Part shown: in pieces, positions 56,327-64,000 of the stretch
Position numbering within the stretch: the stretch's first letter is position 1
How the letters are laid out: every line of letters begins with the position of its first letter
Assembly: GCF_002295065.1 (NCBI RefSeq)
Contig: NZ_NSGG01000007.1
Coordinates: 62,001 to 126,000, forward strand
Source: Mesorhizobium sp. WSM3859
GTDB lineage: Bacteria; Pseudomonadota; Alphaproteobacteria; Rhizobiales; Rhizobiaceae
DNA: 64,000 nucleotides
Reading direction: 5' to 3'
Notes under the pieces: model-generated
What the model was told of the DNA's origin: nothing
Database searches by the model: none
Seen by the model: only the letters and a program-made list of their open reading frames with translations
Translations under genes and position numbers: made by a program

Positions 56327-57004
56327 TCAGAGCTCGGCGTAGAGCCGCGCCGCGTTCTCGAAGGTGAAGCGCAACGGCACCGAACCCTCTACCTGCCACA
56401 CATTCACCGTGTCGCCGGCCATCAGCCGGCAGGCGTCGAGCGTGTTGGTGACGGCGCCGCCATAGAGTCGGTTGGCGAGGTTGAGGATGCCGGTCTGGTG
56501 CATGGCGACAGTTGCGCTGCCGCAGGCATCCTTGACCAGCAGAACCCGAAAGCCGCGCGCTACCGCGTCCTTCACCGTGGCGTCGATGCAGGCCTCGGTC
56601 CAGACGCCGGCAATCACCAGCCATTCGATGCCGGCTGCCTTGAGCTTTTGGGCGAAATCGTTCTTGCCGAAGGCGCTGGCCTCCTGCTTGACCAGCATGG
56701 CTTCGCCGTTCTGCGGCGCCACTTCGTGGCAGATCGCGGTCAGCGGATCGTCCTTGTCGGAAAAGGCCGACTTGCCTGTGTCATCGACCGGATGGAACGG
56801 CCGCGCCTCGGCGAGGTTGACGATATAGGCCCAGTGATAGAGCGGTACGAAATTGCGCCGCGCCGCCTCCTGCAGGCGCTGTACGTTGGCGAGGATGTCG
56901 GCAAATCCCTCGACCAGATAGCGCTTGTCCTTGCGATGCTCCTCCTGGAGATCGATGAACACCGCGGCCACCGTGCCGCGCCGGATGGAAATGGGCGTTT
57001 TCAT
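56327..57004 (-). CDS. Isochorismatase-like cysteine hydrolase
   Basis: 225 aa. Catalytic triad of the family: Asp18 in VFIDLQEEH, a Lys in EAMLVKQEASAFGKNDF (about 106-113) and Cys139 in WTEACIDATVKDA. Members hydrolyse amide, N-carbamoyl or related bonds (nicotinamidase, N-carbamoylsarcosine amidase) and isochorismate. It lies 27 bases after the M24 enzyme and five bases before the esterase, pointing to a three-enzyme hydrolytic operon. Confidence 0.87.
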   Translation of the reverse strand: MKTPISIRRGTVAAVFIDLQEEHRKDKRYLVEGFADILANVQRLQEAARRNFVPLYHWAYIVNLAEARPFHPVDDTGKSAFSDKDDPLTAICHEVAPQNGEAMLVKQEASAFGKNDFAQKLKAAGIEWLVIAGVWTEACIDATVKDAVARGFRVLLVKDACGSATVAMHQTGILNLANRLYGGAVTNTLDACRLMAGDTVNVWQVEGSVPLRFTFENAARLYAEL

Positions 57005-57031
57005 GTGGAGTGTGCTGTCGGTACGTGGGCG

Positions 57032-58330
57032 CTACTTGTCAAGAAATTCGTCTTCATAAGGAAACCGCGAGAGCAGTTCGGTGCCGGTCTCGGTGATCAG
57101 AATCTCGTCCTCCAGCTTGACGCCCTCGCGGCCGCCTTTCTCGCCGATATAACTCTCCACACTCACCACCATGCCGGGCACGATGATGCCGTCGCGGCCA
57201 TAGGTCTCGTAGTCCATCGCATGCGCGATGAAGGGCGTCTCGCCATGCATGCCCACGCCGTGCATGACCGACGTGTAGCGCTGGTCGACGAAGCGGTCGG
57301 GAATCTTCCAGGCTTTCTCGGCGATCTCGCGAAAAGCCATGCCGGGCTTTACGATGCCGATATTGTGCTGCACCTGGTCGTGCGCCATGCGGTAGAGCGA
57401 CTTCTGGTAAGGCGTCGGCTTGCCCGGCCCGCAGCGGAAGGTGCGCGAGAAGTCCGAATAATAGCCGTAGCAGCCGATCGTGTCGGTATCGAGCGCCAGC
57501 AATTCGCCCGGACGGATCTTGCGCCCGCTTGCTTCGTTGAACCACGGATTGGTGCGCTGTCCCGACGTCAGCAGGCGCGTCTCGATGAACTCGCCGCCCT
57601 GGCGGATGACCTCGCCATACATGATGGCGAACAGCTCGTTCTCGGAAACGCCGGGCTTGATTGCCTCCCGCACCGCAGCCACCGCGGCCTCGGCGCCGGC
57701 CATGGAGGCCATCAGGCATTTCACCTCCTCCGGTGTCTTTACCGCGCGCACGGCCAAAATCTCGCCCTGGCAATCCTTCACCTCGCAGCCACGCTTTTCC
57801 AGGGCCAGCGCCTGCAGGTGGCTGCAGCGGTCGAGCCCGAGCTTCATCGAGCCGCCGCCATGCTTTTTCAGGAGCTCGGTGATCTCGTCGGCGAACGGTC
57901 CGGCGGTCTCGTCGTCGCGGCCGGAGACCGATGACCAGACCAGCTTCGACGGCCGCGCCTCGTCGATCGTGTCGAGCACCATCGAGACATGGTAGCTCTG
58001 CGGATATTCGAAGAGCACGATCGGCCCTTCGGTGGGGATAAAGAAATAGCGGGTCGAGTTGCGCAGGAAATACCCGAACATGTTGCGAGAGCCGGTGGCG
58101 TAGCGCTGGTTGTAAGGGTCAAACAGCACGACGCCGCCATAGCCCGCCTCGCGCATCCAGGAGCGCAGCTTGGTAAGGCGCCCCTTACGCAGGGCATCCG
58201 CATCGATGAAGGACGGCTCGGTGTCGGACAGCCACATGCCGCCGGCAGGATCGGCTGCCGCCGGATGGCGCATGCGGTCCTTGAAGTCTACATCCTCGGT
58301 GCTGTCCGGGTCGAATACGACGATGCTCAT
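57032..58330 (-). CDS. M24 family metalloenzyme, DddP-like
   Basis: 432 aa pita-bread-fold protein. Six metal ligands are visible: Asp281, Asp283, Asp293, His357, Glu392 and Glu407. Their spacing equals that of the DMSP lyase DddP as I recall it (295, 297, 307, 371, 406, 421, a constant offset of 14), and blocks such as GGEFIETRLLTSGQRTNPW and KLEDEILITETG read closely like DddP. However, the position of DddP's proposed catalytic Asp377 is Gly363 here (MHGVGMHGE). It is therefore a DddP relative of uncertain activity, or an Xaa-Pro peptidase-like enzyme. AGGAG precedes the ATG at 58330. Confidence 0.82.
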   Translation of the reverse strand: MSIVVFDPDSTEDVDFKDRMRHPAAADPAGGMWLSDTEPSFIDADALRKGRLTKLRSWMREAGYGGVVLFDPYNQRYATGSRNMFGYFLRNSTRYFFIPTEGPIVLFEYPQSYHVSMVLDTIDEARPSKLVWSSVSGRDDETAGPFADEITELLKKHGGGSMKLGLDRCSHLQALALEKRGCEVKDCQGEILAVRAVKTPEEVKCLMASMAGAEAAVAAVREAIKPGVSENELFAIMYGEVIRQGGEFIETRLLTSGQRTNPWFNEASGRKIRPGELLALDTDTIGCYGYYSDFSRTFRCGPGKPTPYQKSLYRMAHDQVQHNIGIVKPGMAFREIAEKAWKIPDRFVDQRYTSVMHGVGMHGETPFIAHAMDYETYGRDGIIVPGMVVSVESYIGEKGGREGVKLEDEILITETGTELLSRFPYEDEFLDK

Positions 58331-58447
58331 GGGAGGTCTCCTGATGGGGAGACCATAGCGGGGTAGGATGCAGATCTTGTGCGACATTCCGCGATTGTTG
58401 TGCCGGATGCCGCACGGCGAATGAGCAGCCGCGGCAACGCGCGGTAA

Positions 58448-59443
58448 TCAATGCCTTCGCATCGCCTTCGGCGCGTGCCCATGCTCCTCGCGAAAGGCCC
58501 TCGCAAAACTCGACATCGAGGCAAAGCCGCAGGCCAGCGCGACATCGCGCACCATCAGCGTCGAATGCGCCAGGAGGTCGGCGGCGCGCTTGAGCCTGAG
58601 CCGCCGGTAATAGCCGTTGGGCGAGATATCCAGCACGGCGCGGAAATTGCGCTCCAGCTTGTCGGGTGACACTCCAAGCCGTCCCGCAAGCTCGGCCATC
58701 CCAAGCCGCTCTTCGACCGCGTCCTCCATGATGGCGATGGCCGAAAGGACCAGCTCGTTCTGGACGCCGGTGCGCAGCCTGAGCGGCATCAGCTTGCGGT
58801 CGACGCTGGAGCGCAACGGCGAGTGCACGAACCATTCCGCGACGCCCGCCGCGATCTCGGCGCCATAGTCGCGCGTGATGATCTCCAGCATCATGTCGAG
58901 GCTGCCAACGCCGCCGGCCGAAGTGAAGCGCTTGCGGTCGATGACGAAGAGATCGCGCCGCAGCTCGATATCCGGAAAAGCCTCGGTGAAGGCGGCTTGG
59001 CTGGTCCAATGCAAGGTGCAGGCATGCCCGTCGAGCAAGCCCGCGCGGGCGAGGAAGAACGAGGCGTCCGCCACCGCGCCGATATGCGCGCCGCCGCGCA
59101 GGCTTTTGCGTATCCAGGTCATCGCCGCGTCGGCCACGACATGATCGGCATCCCCACCGGAGCACACCACGATGCGGTCGACCTTCGGTGCGTCCGCCGC
59201 GGAAAAGCCGGGCTGGATGACGACGCCGTTCGAAGCTTCGACCGTGCCGGGATCGGCGCCGACGATCACCCAGCGGTAGCAATCGCGCTTCGCAAGGATG
59301 TTGACGGCGCGCAAGGGTTCGATGACGGAGGAAAACGCCATCATCGGAAAGCCCGGAAAGACCAGCACGGCGAAGGTGAGGGGTGCTTCGCCTCCCTCCG
59401 GCTGGGCGCGGTCGCGTTTTCGGCTGGCTGGGGCGGCACTCAC
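58448..59443 (-). CDS. GlxA family (AraC-type) transcriptional regulator
   Basis: 331 aa. N-terminal DJ-1/PfpI-like domain (about 22-190: FAVLVFPGFPMMAFSSVIEPL, VVCSGGDADHV) and a C-terminal AraC double helix-turn-helix (about 225-328: RLGVSPDKLERNFRAVL, CGFASMSSFARAFREEHG). GTG start at 59443. This architecture is that of GbdR and CdhR, which control breakdown of betaine-type compounds. It lies upstream of the M24-hydrolase-esterase genes on the same strand with a 117-base gap, so it probably regulates them. Confidence 0.9.
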   Translation of the reverse strand: MSAAPASRKRDRAQPEGGEAPLTFAVLVFPGFPMMAFSSVIEPLRAVNILAKRDCYRWVIVGADPGTVEASNGVVIQPGFSAADAPKVDRIVVCSGGDADHVVADAAMTWIRKSLRGGAHIGAVADASFFLARAGLLDGHACTLHWTSQAAFTEAFPDIELRRDLFVIDRKRFTSAGGVGSLDMMLEIITRDYGAEIAAGVAEWFVHSPLRSSVDRKLMPLRLRTGVQNELVLSAIAIMEDAVEERLGMAELAGRLGVSPDKLERNFRAVLDISPNGYYRRLRLKRAADLLAHSTLMVRDVALACGFASMSSFARAFREEHGHAPKAMRRH

Positions 59444-59533
59444 GATTGTGTATTTCCCGGGCGCTGCATTGGTGGCAGAGAGAAGAAAACTCTAGCGGGC
59501 GCGTCAGCGCCCTTGCAACGGAGAGGCGACACT

Positions 59534-60043
59534 ATGTTTTCGGCAACCGCCATCGACACGAGCAACAAGCCCGCCTTCTACAAGGAGTTGGCAACGCAAC
59601 TGAAAGCGCTGCTGGAAGGCGAGGGCGATTCCGTCGCCAATGCCGCCAACACGGCGGCATTGATCTACCAGATGGTGCCCGACCTCAACTGGGCGGGTTT
59701 CTATTTCCTCGCCTCCGAGGACGAGCTGGTGCTCGGCCCCTTCCAGGGCAAGCCGGCCTGCGTGCGCATTGCCGTCGGCAAGGGCGTCTGCGGCAAGGCC
59801 ATCGAGCTCGACATGTCGATGCTGGTCAAGGACGTCAACGAATTTCCCGGCCACATCGCCTGCGATGCCGATTCGCGCTCGGAGCTGGTGGTGCTGTTGC
59901 GTGATGCCGAAGGCGCGTTCGGCGTGCTCGACCTCGACAGCCCGCTGCCTGGCCGCTTCGACAAGGAGGACCAGGCCGGCATCGAGAAGCTCGCCGCAAT
60001 CTATGTCGCGGCGTGCGAGTTCGAGGATGGCGACGGGGACTGA
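59534..60043 (+). CDS. msrC: Free methionine-(R)-sulfoxide reductase (GAF domain)
   Basis: 169 aa GAF-domain enzyme reducing free L-methionine-(R)-S-oxide with thioredoxin. The three cysteines are at 76, 86 and 110 (GKPACVRI, GKGVCGKA, IACDADSRSE), with the same 10 and 24 spacing as in E. coli fRMsr (84, 94, 118). LNWAGFYFL near 52 is also typical. GGAGAGG precedes the ATG at 59534. Divergent from the GlxA regulator; no operon partner. Confidence 0.93.
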   Translation: MFSATAIDTSNKPAFYKELATQLKALLEGEGDSVANAANTAALIYQMVPDLNWAGFYFLASEDELVLGPFQGKPACVRIAVGKGVCGKAIELDMSMLVKDVNEFPGHIACDADSRSELVVLLRDAEGAFGVLDLDSPLPGRFDKEDQAGIEKLAAIYVAACEFEDGDGD

Positions 60044-60068
60044 GAGGTGAGGCTGGTCTCGGCCTGCC

Positions 60069-61124
60069 TTACGCGAACTTCACCAGTATCAGGCTGAAGC
60101 AGCCGATGAAGATGAAGGCCGAGAAGGCCAGCAGCAGCGGCCGCAGGCCGCGCGAGCGAATCTGAGAAATATCGTCCTGAAGCCCCAGGGCGGCGAGTCC
60201 CATGGTCAGCATGATCTGCGCGGCCAAGGCGATCGCCGAATGGATCTGCGCCGGGACCGCGACCAGGCTGTTCAGCGCCACGACGGCCACAAAGGCCGCA
60301 ACGAACCAGGGCATCGGTGGCTTGGCGCCGGAAGCATCGGCGCTGCCGCGGCGCGCCATCAGGCCGAGCGCGATCACCATCGGCGCCAGCATGGCGACGC
60401 GGGTCAGCTTGGCGACCGTGGCGGTCTCGCCGGAGAGCGCGCCGTTCTGGAAGCCGGCGCCGATCACCTGCGCCACCTCGTGGATCGAGGCGCCCGCCCA
60501 CAGGCCGAAAGCATGCTGGTCGAGCCCAAACGCGGGTGCCAGCAGCGGGAAGCCGAGCATGGCAATGGTGCCGAACAGCGTGATCGCGGCGACGGCATAG
60601 GTGACGTCCTCGTCGCGCGCGTCGGTGACGATGTTGGTGGCGACGATCGCCGAGGCGCCGCAGATCGAGGTGCCGGCGGCAATGAGTTGTGAGAGCTTGG
60701 CGTCGACGCCGATCAGCCGGCCGAGCGTGACGGTGAAGAGGAAGGTGGCGCCGAGCGTAGCCGCGACGATGCAGACCCCGCCAAGGCCGATGCCCGCCAC
60801 CTGGCCGAGCGTGAGCTGGAAGCCGAGCAGCACGATGGCGAAGCGCAGCAGGCGTTTTTGCGCGAAGGCGATGCCGGGCTTGGCATGGCCCGGCATGCCG
60901 AGCACGTTGGAATAGATCATGCCGGCGACGACGGCGAGGATCATCGGGCTGAACAGGCCGGAGAAGCCGCGCGCCGAGTAGGCGACGCTGGTGATCATCG
61001 CCACCAGGACTAATCCCGGCACAATGCCGGCCGGGATCGCGGTCACGGCAGGGCGCTTGCGCTCGGCAGCGGCCGAGTTCAGCTGACTTGGAAGATCGTT
61101 CGCGGTGACAGGCAGGAAAGACAA
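60069..61124 (-). CDS. YeiH family membrane protein (putative sulfate exporter, UPF0324)
   Basis: 351 aa with about ten predicted helices. Family blocks: IYSNVLGMP near 70, [13 protein letters not shown] near 97, [13 protein letters not shown] near 150 and [13 protein letters not shown] near 213. TTG start at 61124 with GGAG seven bases upstream; a slightly earlier ATG is out of frame. Members are annotated as sulfate exporters but biochemical proof is thin. Convergent with the msrC-type gene. Confidence 0.85.
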   Translation of the reverse strand: MSFLPVTANDLPSQLNSAAAERKRPAVTAIPAGIVPGLVLVAMITSVAYSARGFSGLFSPMILAVVAGMIYSNVLGMPGHAKPGIAFAQKRLLRFAIVLLGFQLTLGQVAGIGLGGVCIVAATLGATFLFTVTLGRLIGVDAKLSQLIAAGTSICGASAIVATNIVTDARDEDVTYAVAAITLFGTIAMLGFPLLAPAFGLDQHAFGLWAGASIHEVAQVIGAGFQNGALSGETATVAKLTRVAMLAPMVIALGLMARRGSADASGAKPPMPWFVAAFVAVVALNSLVAVPAQIHSAIALAAQIMLTMGLAALGLQDDISQIRSRGLRPLLLAFSAFIFIGCFSLILVKFA

Positions 61125-61199
61125 TCGAATTCTCCATGCGCACTCGCCGCCGGAATGCCATTCCAGAACCGATCTTTCCAGCGAATTATTCGAGTTATA

Positions 61200-61467
61200 A
61201 CGATCGGGTTTTACGAACGATTGGCGTTGTGCCGACGCGTTGACCTGTCAATGCATTGGCCCAATGACCGACACCGGCCGAGGCTTGACGCTTGTCGGTT
61301 CCTCCTCCAGCTTGCCGCGATGTCCAACCCCGCGCCTGCCAATGCCAAGCGACGCCGCCTTCGCCGAGTGCGAAGCGGCAGGCCGATTGCTCGACGATAA
61401 AGCCCGATACGAAAGATCCGGTTCGTCGTTTCCTGCCCCGCCCGCGACTTCAGCCGGCGGGGTTTTT
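61200..61467 (+). ncRNA. Candidate structured leader or small RNA upstream of the GNAT gene
   Basis: A 361-base gene-free gap (61125-61485) contains a stem pairing ACCGACA with TGTCGGT near 61267-61312 and ends at an intrinsic terminator (61436-61467). No plus-strand gene precedes it, so the terminated transcript must be either an independent small RNA or a premature form of the GNAT-ACT mRNA. A possible promoter is TTGACC at 61248 with AATGAC 17 bases on. The frame of the GNAT gene stays open back to 61240, but it would run through the terminator. No known family recognised. Confidence 0.4.
61436..61467 (+). terminator. Intrinsic terminator 18 bases before the GNAT start
   Basis: CCCCGCC (61436-61442) pairs with GGCGGGG (61456-61462), extended by an inner GC/GC pair, and is followed by five T. 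The minus strand has no T-run after the stem, so it acts on plus-strand transcription. The ribosome site of the GNAT gene (CTGGAG) begins only a few bases later. Confidence 0.8.
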
Positions 61468-61485
61468 CATATCTGGAGCCTTGCA

Positions 61486-61953
61486 ATGACCATCGATTCT
61501 TCCGTCCGGTTTCGGCCGGCCGAGGCGGCGGATGCCGCCGCCATCCGCGACATCGTGCGCGCCGCCTATGCCAAATGGGTGCCGGTTATCGGCCGCGAGC
61601 CGCTGCCGATGCGCGCTGACTACAACAAGGCTGTCGCCGAGCATCCATTCGACCTCGCCATCTCGCAAGATCGCATTATCGGCATGCTCGAGACTATACT
61701 GGCCGATGACCATCTCTGGATCGAGAATGTCTGCGTGGCGCCGGAGGCGCAGGGCAAAGGGATCGGCCGGCTGTTGCTAGAGCGGGCTGAGGGCAAGGCA
61801 CGCGAGGCCGGGCGTCAAGAGCTTCGCCTGCTGACCAACGGTGCGTTTGAGGCGAATGTGTCGCTTTACAAGAAGCAGGGCTACACAATCGACCGGGAAG
61901 AACCATTCATGAATGGCACGACCGTTTATATGAGCAAGAGGATCGCCGAATGA
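61486..61953 (+). CDS. GNAT family N-acetyltransferase
   Basis: 155 aa. Acetyl-CoA-binding motif A: WIENVCVAPEAQGKGIGRLLLE near residues 82-103, followed by the ARxxGRQELRLLTN beta-strand and the NVSLYKKQGY motif B near 132. GGAG lies about ten bases before the ATG at 61486, directly after a terminator. Its stop overlaps the ACT-domain gene start (ATGA). Substrate unknown; an amino acid or amine is plausible from the ACT partner. Confidence 0.88.
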   Translation: MTIDSSVRFRPAEAADAAAIRDIVRAAYAKWVPVIGREPLPMRADYNKAVAEHPFDLAISQDRIIGMLETILADDHLWIENVCVAPEAQGKGIGRLLLERAEGKAREAGRQELRLLTNGAFEANVSLYKKQGYTIDREEPFMNGTTVYMSKRIAE

Positions 61954-62357
61954 CCGCCAATCGGAGCGCGACAACAACTCCCCGGATCAGGCTGAAGCAG
62001 CTGCACGGCTTATACGCGATCGCGCGGCTGGAAGCCGGACATGGCATTCCCGACTGGGCGGACGGGCCGGGTTTCGTCAGCATCACCAGAACCGAGGATG
62101 AGCTTTCCATCACCTGCCTGCAGGAGCGAGTACCGGCTGCCGTCAGGCAGGATCGCGACTGGGTCGCCTTCAAATTCGAAGGGCCCTTTGCCTTCGGCGA
62201 AACCGGCATCGTGCTGTCTGTCATTCGGCCGCTGTCGGAGAACGGCCTGGGCATCTTCGTGGTGTCCACCTTCGATGGCGACCACCTGCTGGTGAAGGCT
62301 GCCGATCGGGCTACGGCGGCGCGGCTGCTGGGTGACGCTGGACATACGCTGCTGTAG
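61950..62357 (+). CDS. ACT domain-containing protein
   Basis: 135 aa. Two ACT-like halves (about 12-70 and 72-133): RLKQLHGLYAIARLEAG then CLQERVPA and FKFEGPFAFGETGIVLSVIRPLSENGLGIFVVSTFDGDHLLVK. This fits the small tandem ACT proteins of the CASTOR/DUF2241 kind that bind amino acids. Coupled by ATGA to the GNAT gene, so it may sense the amino acid that the acetyltransferase modifies. Confidence 0.82.
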   Translation: MTANRSATTTPRIRLKQLHGLYAIARLEAGHGIPDWADGPGFVSITRTEDELSITCLQERVPAAVRQDRDWVAFKFEGPFAFGETGIVLSVIRPLSENGLGIFVVSTFDGDHLLVKAADRATAARLLGDAGHTLL

Positions 62358-62520
62358 TCCGACCCGGTCGGCTTCAGCCGATAGTCAGGCTCGACGGATG
62401 GCTGGCTCAATCGCCCGCGCTTGCGTATGACAGAGCGCTTGCGGCATCGTTATCTCTGGCGGTATACGACGGCCCAATCCACTGCAATCGAGCACCCGCG
62501 GCTGGCCGAGGAGGAAAATC

Positions 62521-63954
62521 ATGTCCCACAATCTGCAGTTCTATATCGACGGCGCCTGGGTCGATCCGGTCGTGCCGAACACGCTCGACGTCATCGATCC
62601 CTCGAACGAAGACGTCTTCGCCCAGATTTCGCTGGGCTCCAAGGCCGATGTCGACAAGGCAGTGGCCGCCGCCAAGCACGCTTTCGCCACTTTCGGCTTC
62701 ACCTCGGTCGAGGAACGGCTCGATATCCTCAACCGCGTCATCGAAACCTACAAGAAGCGCAGCAAGGACCTGGCGCTCGCCGTCTCGCGCGAGATGGGCG
62801 CGCCGCGCCAGATGGCGCTGGACAGCCAGGTCGGCGTCGGGCTGGCGCATCTGGAGAAGATGGCGGAGGTGCTGAAGACCTTCCAGTTCCGCCACGTCAA
62901 GGGATCGTCGCTGATCGTGAAAGAGCCGATCGGGGTCGTCGGCCTGATCACGCCTTGGAACTGGCCGCTCAACCAGATCACCTGCAAGGTCGGCCCGGCG
63001 CTTGCCGCCGGCTGCACCATGGTGCTGAAGCCGTCGGAGATCGCGCCGCTCGACGCCATCATCTTCGCCGAGATCATCGACGAGGCCGGCGTGCCGAAGG
63101 GCGTCTTCAACCTCGTCAACGGTGACGGCCCGGGCGTCGGCCAGGCGCTGGCCAGCCATCCCGATGTCGACATGATGTCGTTTACGGGGTCGACTCGCGC
63201 CGGCATCCTGGTCGCCAAGGCGGCGGCCGACACGGTCAAGCGTGTGCATCAGGAACTGGGCGGCAAGTCCGCCAACATCCTGTTCCCCGATGTCGATCTG
63301 GAGCGGGCCGTCACCAAGGGCGTCGCCGGCTGCTTCTCCAACAGCGGCCAGTCCTGCAACGCCCCGACCCGCATGTTCGTGCCGCGCGACCGGCATGACG
63401 AGGCCGCCGGCTATGCGAAGAAGGCGGCGGAGAAATTCACCGTCGGCCCGGCCGACGCGCCCGCCTCCAAGCTCGGCCCGGTGGTGAGCCAGATCCAGTT
63501 CGACAAGATTCAAGACCTGATCCAGAGCGGCATCGACGAAGGCGCCACGCTGGTCGCCGGCGGCCCCGGCCGCCCGGCCGAGCTCAACCGCGGCTACTAC
63601 GTGCGCCCGACCGTCTTCGCCAATGTCACGCATGACATGCGCATCGCCAAGGAAGAGATTTTCGGACCGGTGCTGTCGATTATGCCCTATGATACGGTCG
63701 AGCAGGCGGTCGAGCAGGCCAACGACACGGTCTTCGGCCTTGCCTCCTACATCCAGGCCAAGGACATCGAGAAGGCGCGCCAGGTTGCCGCGCGCATGCG
63801 CTCCGGCAATGTCTACATCAATTATCCGACCTGGGACGCGGGCCTGCCCTTCGGCGGCTACAAGCAGTCCGGCAACGGCCGCGAATATGCCGAATACGGC
63901 CTGGAGGATTTCCTCGAGATCAAGGGCATCGCGGGATATGAGGCTGCGGAGTAG
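62521..63954 (+). CDS. NAD(P)-dependent aldehyde dehydrogenase
   Basis: 477 aa ALDH-superfamily enzyme. Catalytic Cys279 in SNSGQSCNAP, general base Glu245 in HQELGGKSAN, cofactor motif MMSFTGSTRAG and the structural TPWNWPLNQ near 141. GAGGAGG precedes the ATG at 62521. It stands alone; the 163 bases upstream carry no gene. The substrate aldehyde cannot be assigned; family members of this type oxidise a range of aliphatic and aromatic aldehydes. Confidence 0.92.
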   Translation: MSHNLQFYIDGAWVDPVVPNTLDVIDPSNEDVFAQISLGSKADVDKAVAAAKHAFATFGFTSVEERLDILNRVIETYKKRSKDLALAVSREMGAPRQMALDSQVGVGLAHLEKMAEVLKTFQFRHVKGSSLIVKEPIGVVGLITPWNWPLNQITCKVGPALAAGCTMVLKPSEIAPLDAIIFAEIIDEAGVPKGVFNLVNGDGPGVGQALASHPDVDMMSFTGSTRAGILVAKAAADTVKRVHQELGGKSANILFPDVDLERAVTKGVAGCFSNSGQSCNAPTRMFVPRDRHDEAAGYAKKAAEKFTVGPADAPASKLGPVVSQIQFDKIQDLIQSGIDEGATLVAGGPGRPAELNRGYYVRPTVFANVTHDMRIAKEEIFGPVLSIMPYDTVEQAVEQANDTVFGLASYIQAKDIEKARQVAARMRSGNVYINYPTWDAGLPFGGYKQSGNGREYAEYGLEDFLEIKGIAGYEAAE

Positions 63955-64000
63955 GGGCTCGCGGGTCCGCAGCCAGAAAACGAGGACTCAGAAGCACCTC

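Noticed and set aside
57032..58330. Creatinase (with the isochorismatase-like gene as N-carbamoylsarcosine amidase)
   Set aside because: Creatinase lacks the metal ligands, which are all present here; the sequence blocks are closer to DddP.
61200..61467. 6S RNA, tmRNA, SRP RNA or RNase P RNA
   Set aside because: None of their conserved sequence signatures are visible.
61240..61485. N-terminal extension of the GNAT protein
   Set aside because: The frame is open but crosses an intrinsic terminator, and the internal ATG has its own ribosome site.

Overview
The window is a GC-rich chromosomal stretch of an alphaproteobacterium of the order Hyphomicrobiales (Rhizobiales), most like Mesorhizobium or a close Phyllobacteriaceae relative. 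This rests on the ndvB/ndvA pair for cyclic beta-1,2-glucan, the HutF-type histidine pathway, an AztABC-type zinc transporter with a Zur-like box, and several families of structured palindromic intergenic repeats. I see no tRNA, rRNA, CRISPR array, prophage or insertion sequence. Species identification is inference.

Layout. 1-2 kb: the 5' part of a membrane GGDEF/EAL protein. 2.3-4.6 kb: kbl-tdh threonine degradation. 4.8-11.7 kb: tyrosine/homogentisate catabolism (MarR regulator, hmgA, MBL hydrolase, FAA hydrolase, DinB protein; then hppD divergent from an Lrp/AsnC regulator), interrupted by an AT-rich HEPN-like gene and an orphan Phd-type antitoxin. 12-15.1 kb: zinc ABC operon with terminator and Zur-like box. 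15.3-24.1 kb: ridA and the complete hut region, with hutF-hutC divergent from hutI-hutH-hutG-hutU-hutD around a perfect HutC-type palindrome. 24.3-35.1 kb: ndvB (2859 aa) and ndvA. 35.3-38.1 kb: a lone ccmC bracketed by two repeats, a D-threonine-aldolase-like enzyme and a D-lyxose isomerase. 38.2-46.6 kb: a tightly overlapping MoxR-DUF58-DUF4350-DUF4129-SpoIIM-RDD operon, a frameshifted Imm11-like gene at its downstream end, and two tandem paralogous membrane proteins reading away from it. 46.6-53.3 kb: a TPR protein, then an amino-acid-type ABC importer whose permease and ATPase are fused, with a FAD oxidoreductase and a divergent LacI repressor facing two copies of the same palindrome. 53.3-59.4 kb: a Tat-exported solute-binding protein, esterase, cysteine hydrolase, a DddP-like M24 enzyme and a GlxA-type regulator, which look like one uncharacterised catabolic cassette. 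59.5-64 kb: free methionine sulfoxide reductase, a YeiH family transporter, a GNAT-ACT gene pair behind a structured leader ending in an intrinsic terminator, and an aldehyde dehydrogenase.

Most genes fall into amino-acid catabolic modules, each paired with a local regulator and a visible operator candidate (MarR at 5.26 kb, Lrp at 11.24 kb, Zur at 15.11 kb, HutC at 17.94 kb, LacI at 52.12-52.16 kb). The least explained parts are the 55-59 kb cassette, with a DddP-like enzyme that seems to lack the lyase's proposed catalytic Asp; the MoxR operon with its divergent membrane pair; and the 61.2-61.5 kb leader. All annotation is from reading the sequence; no database search was run.
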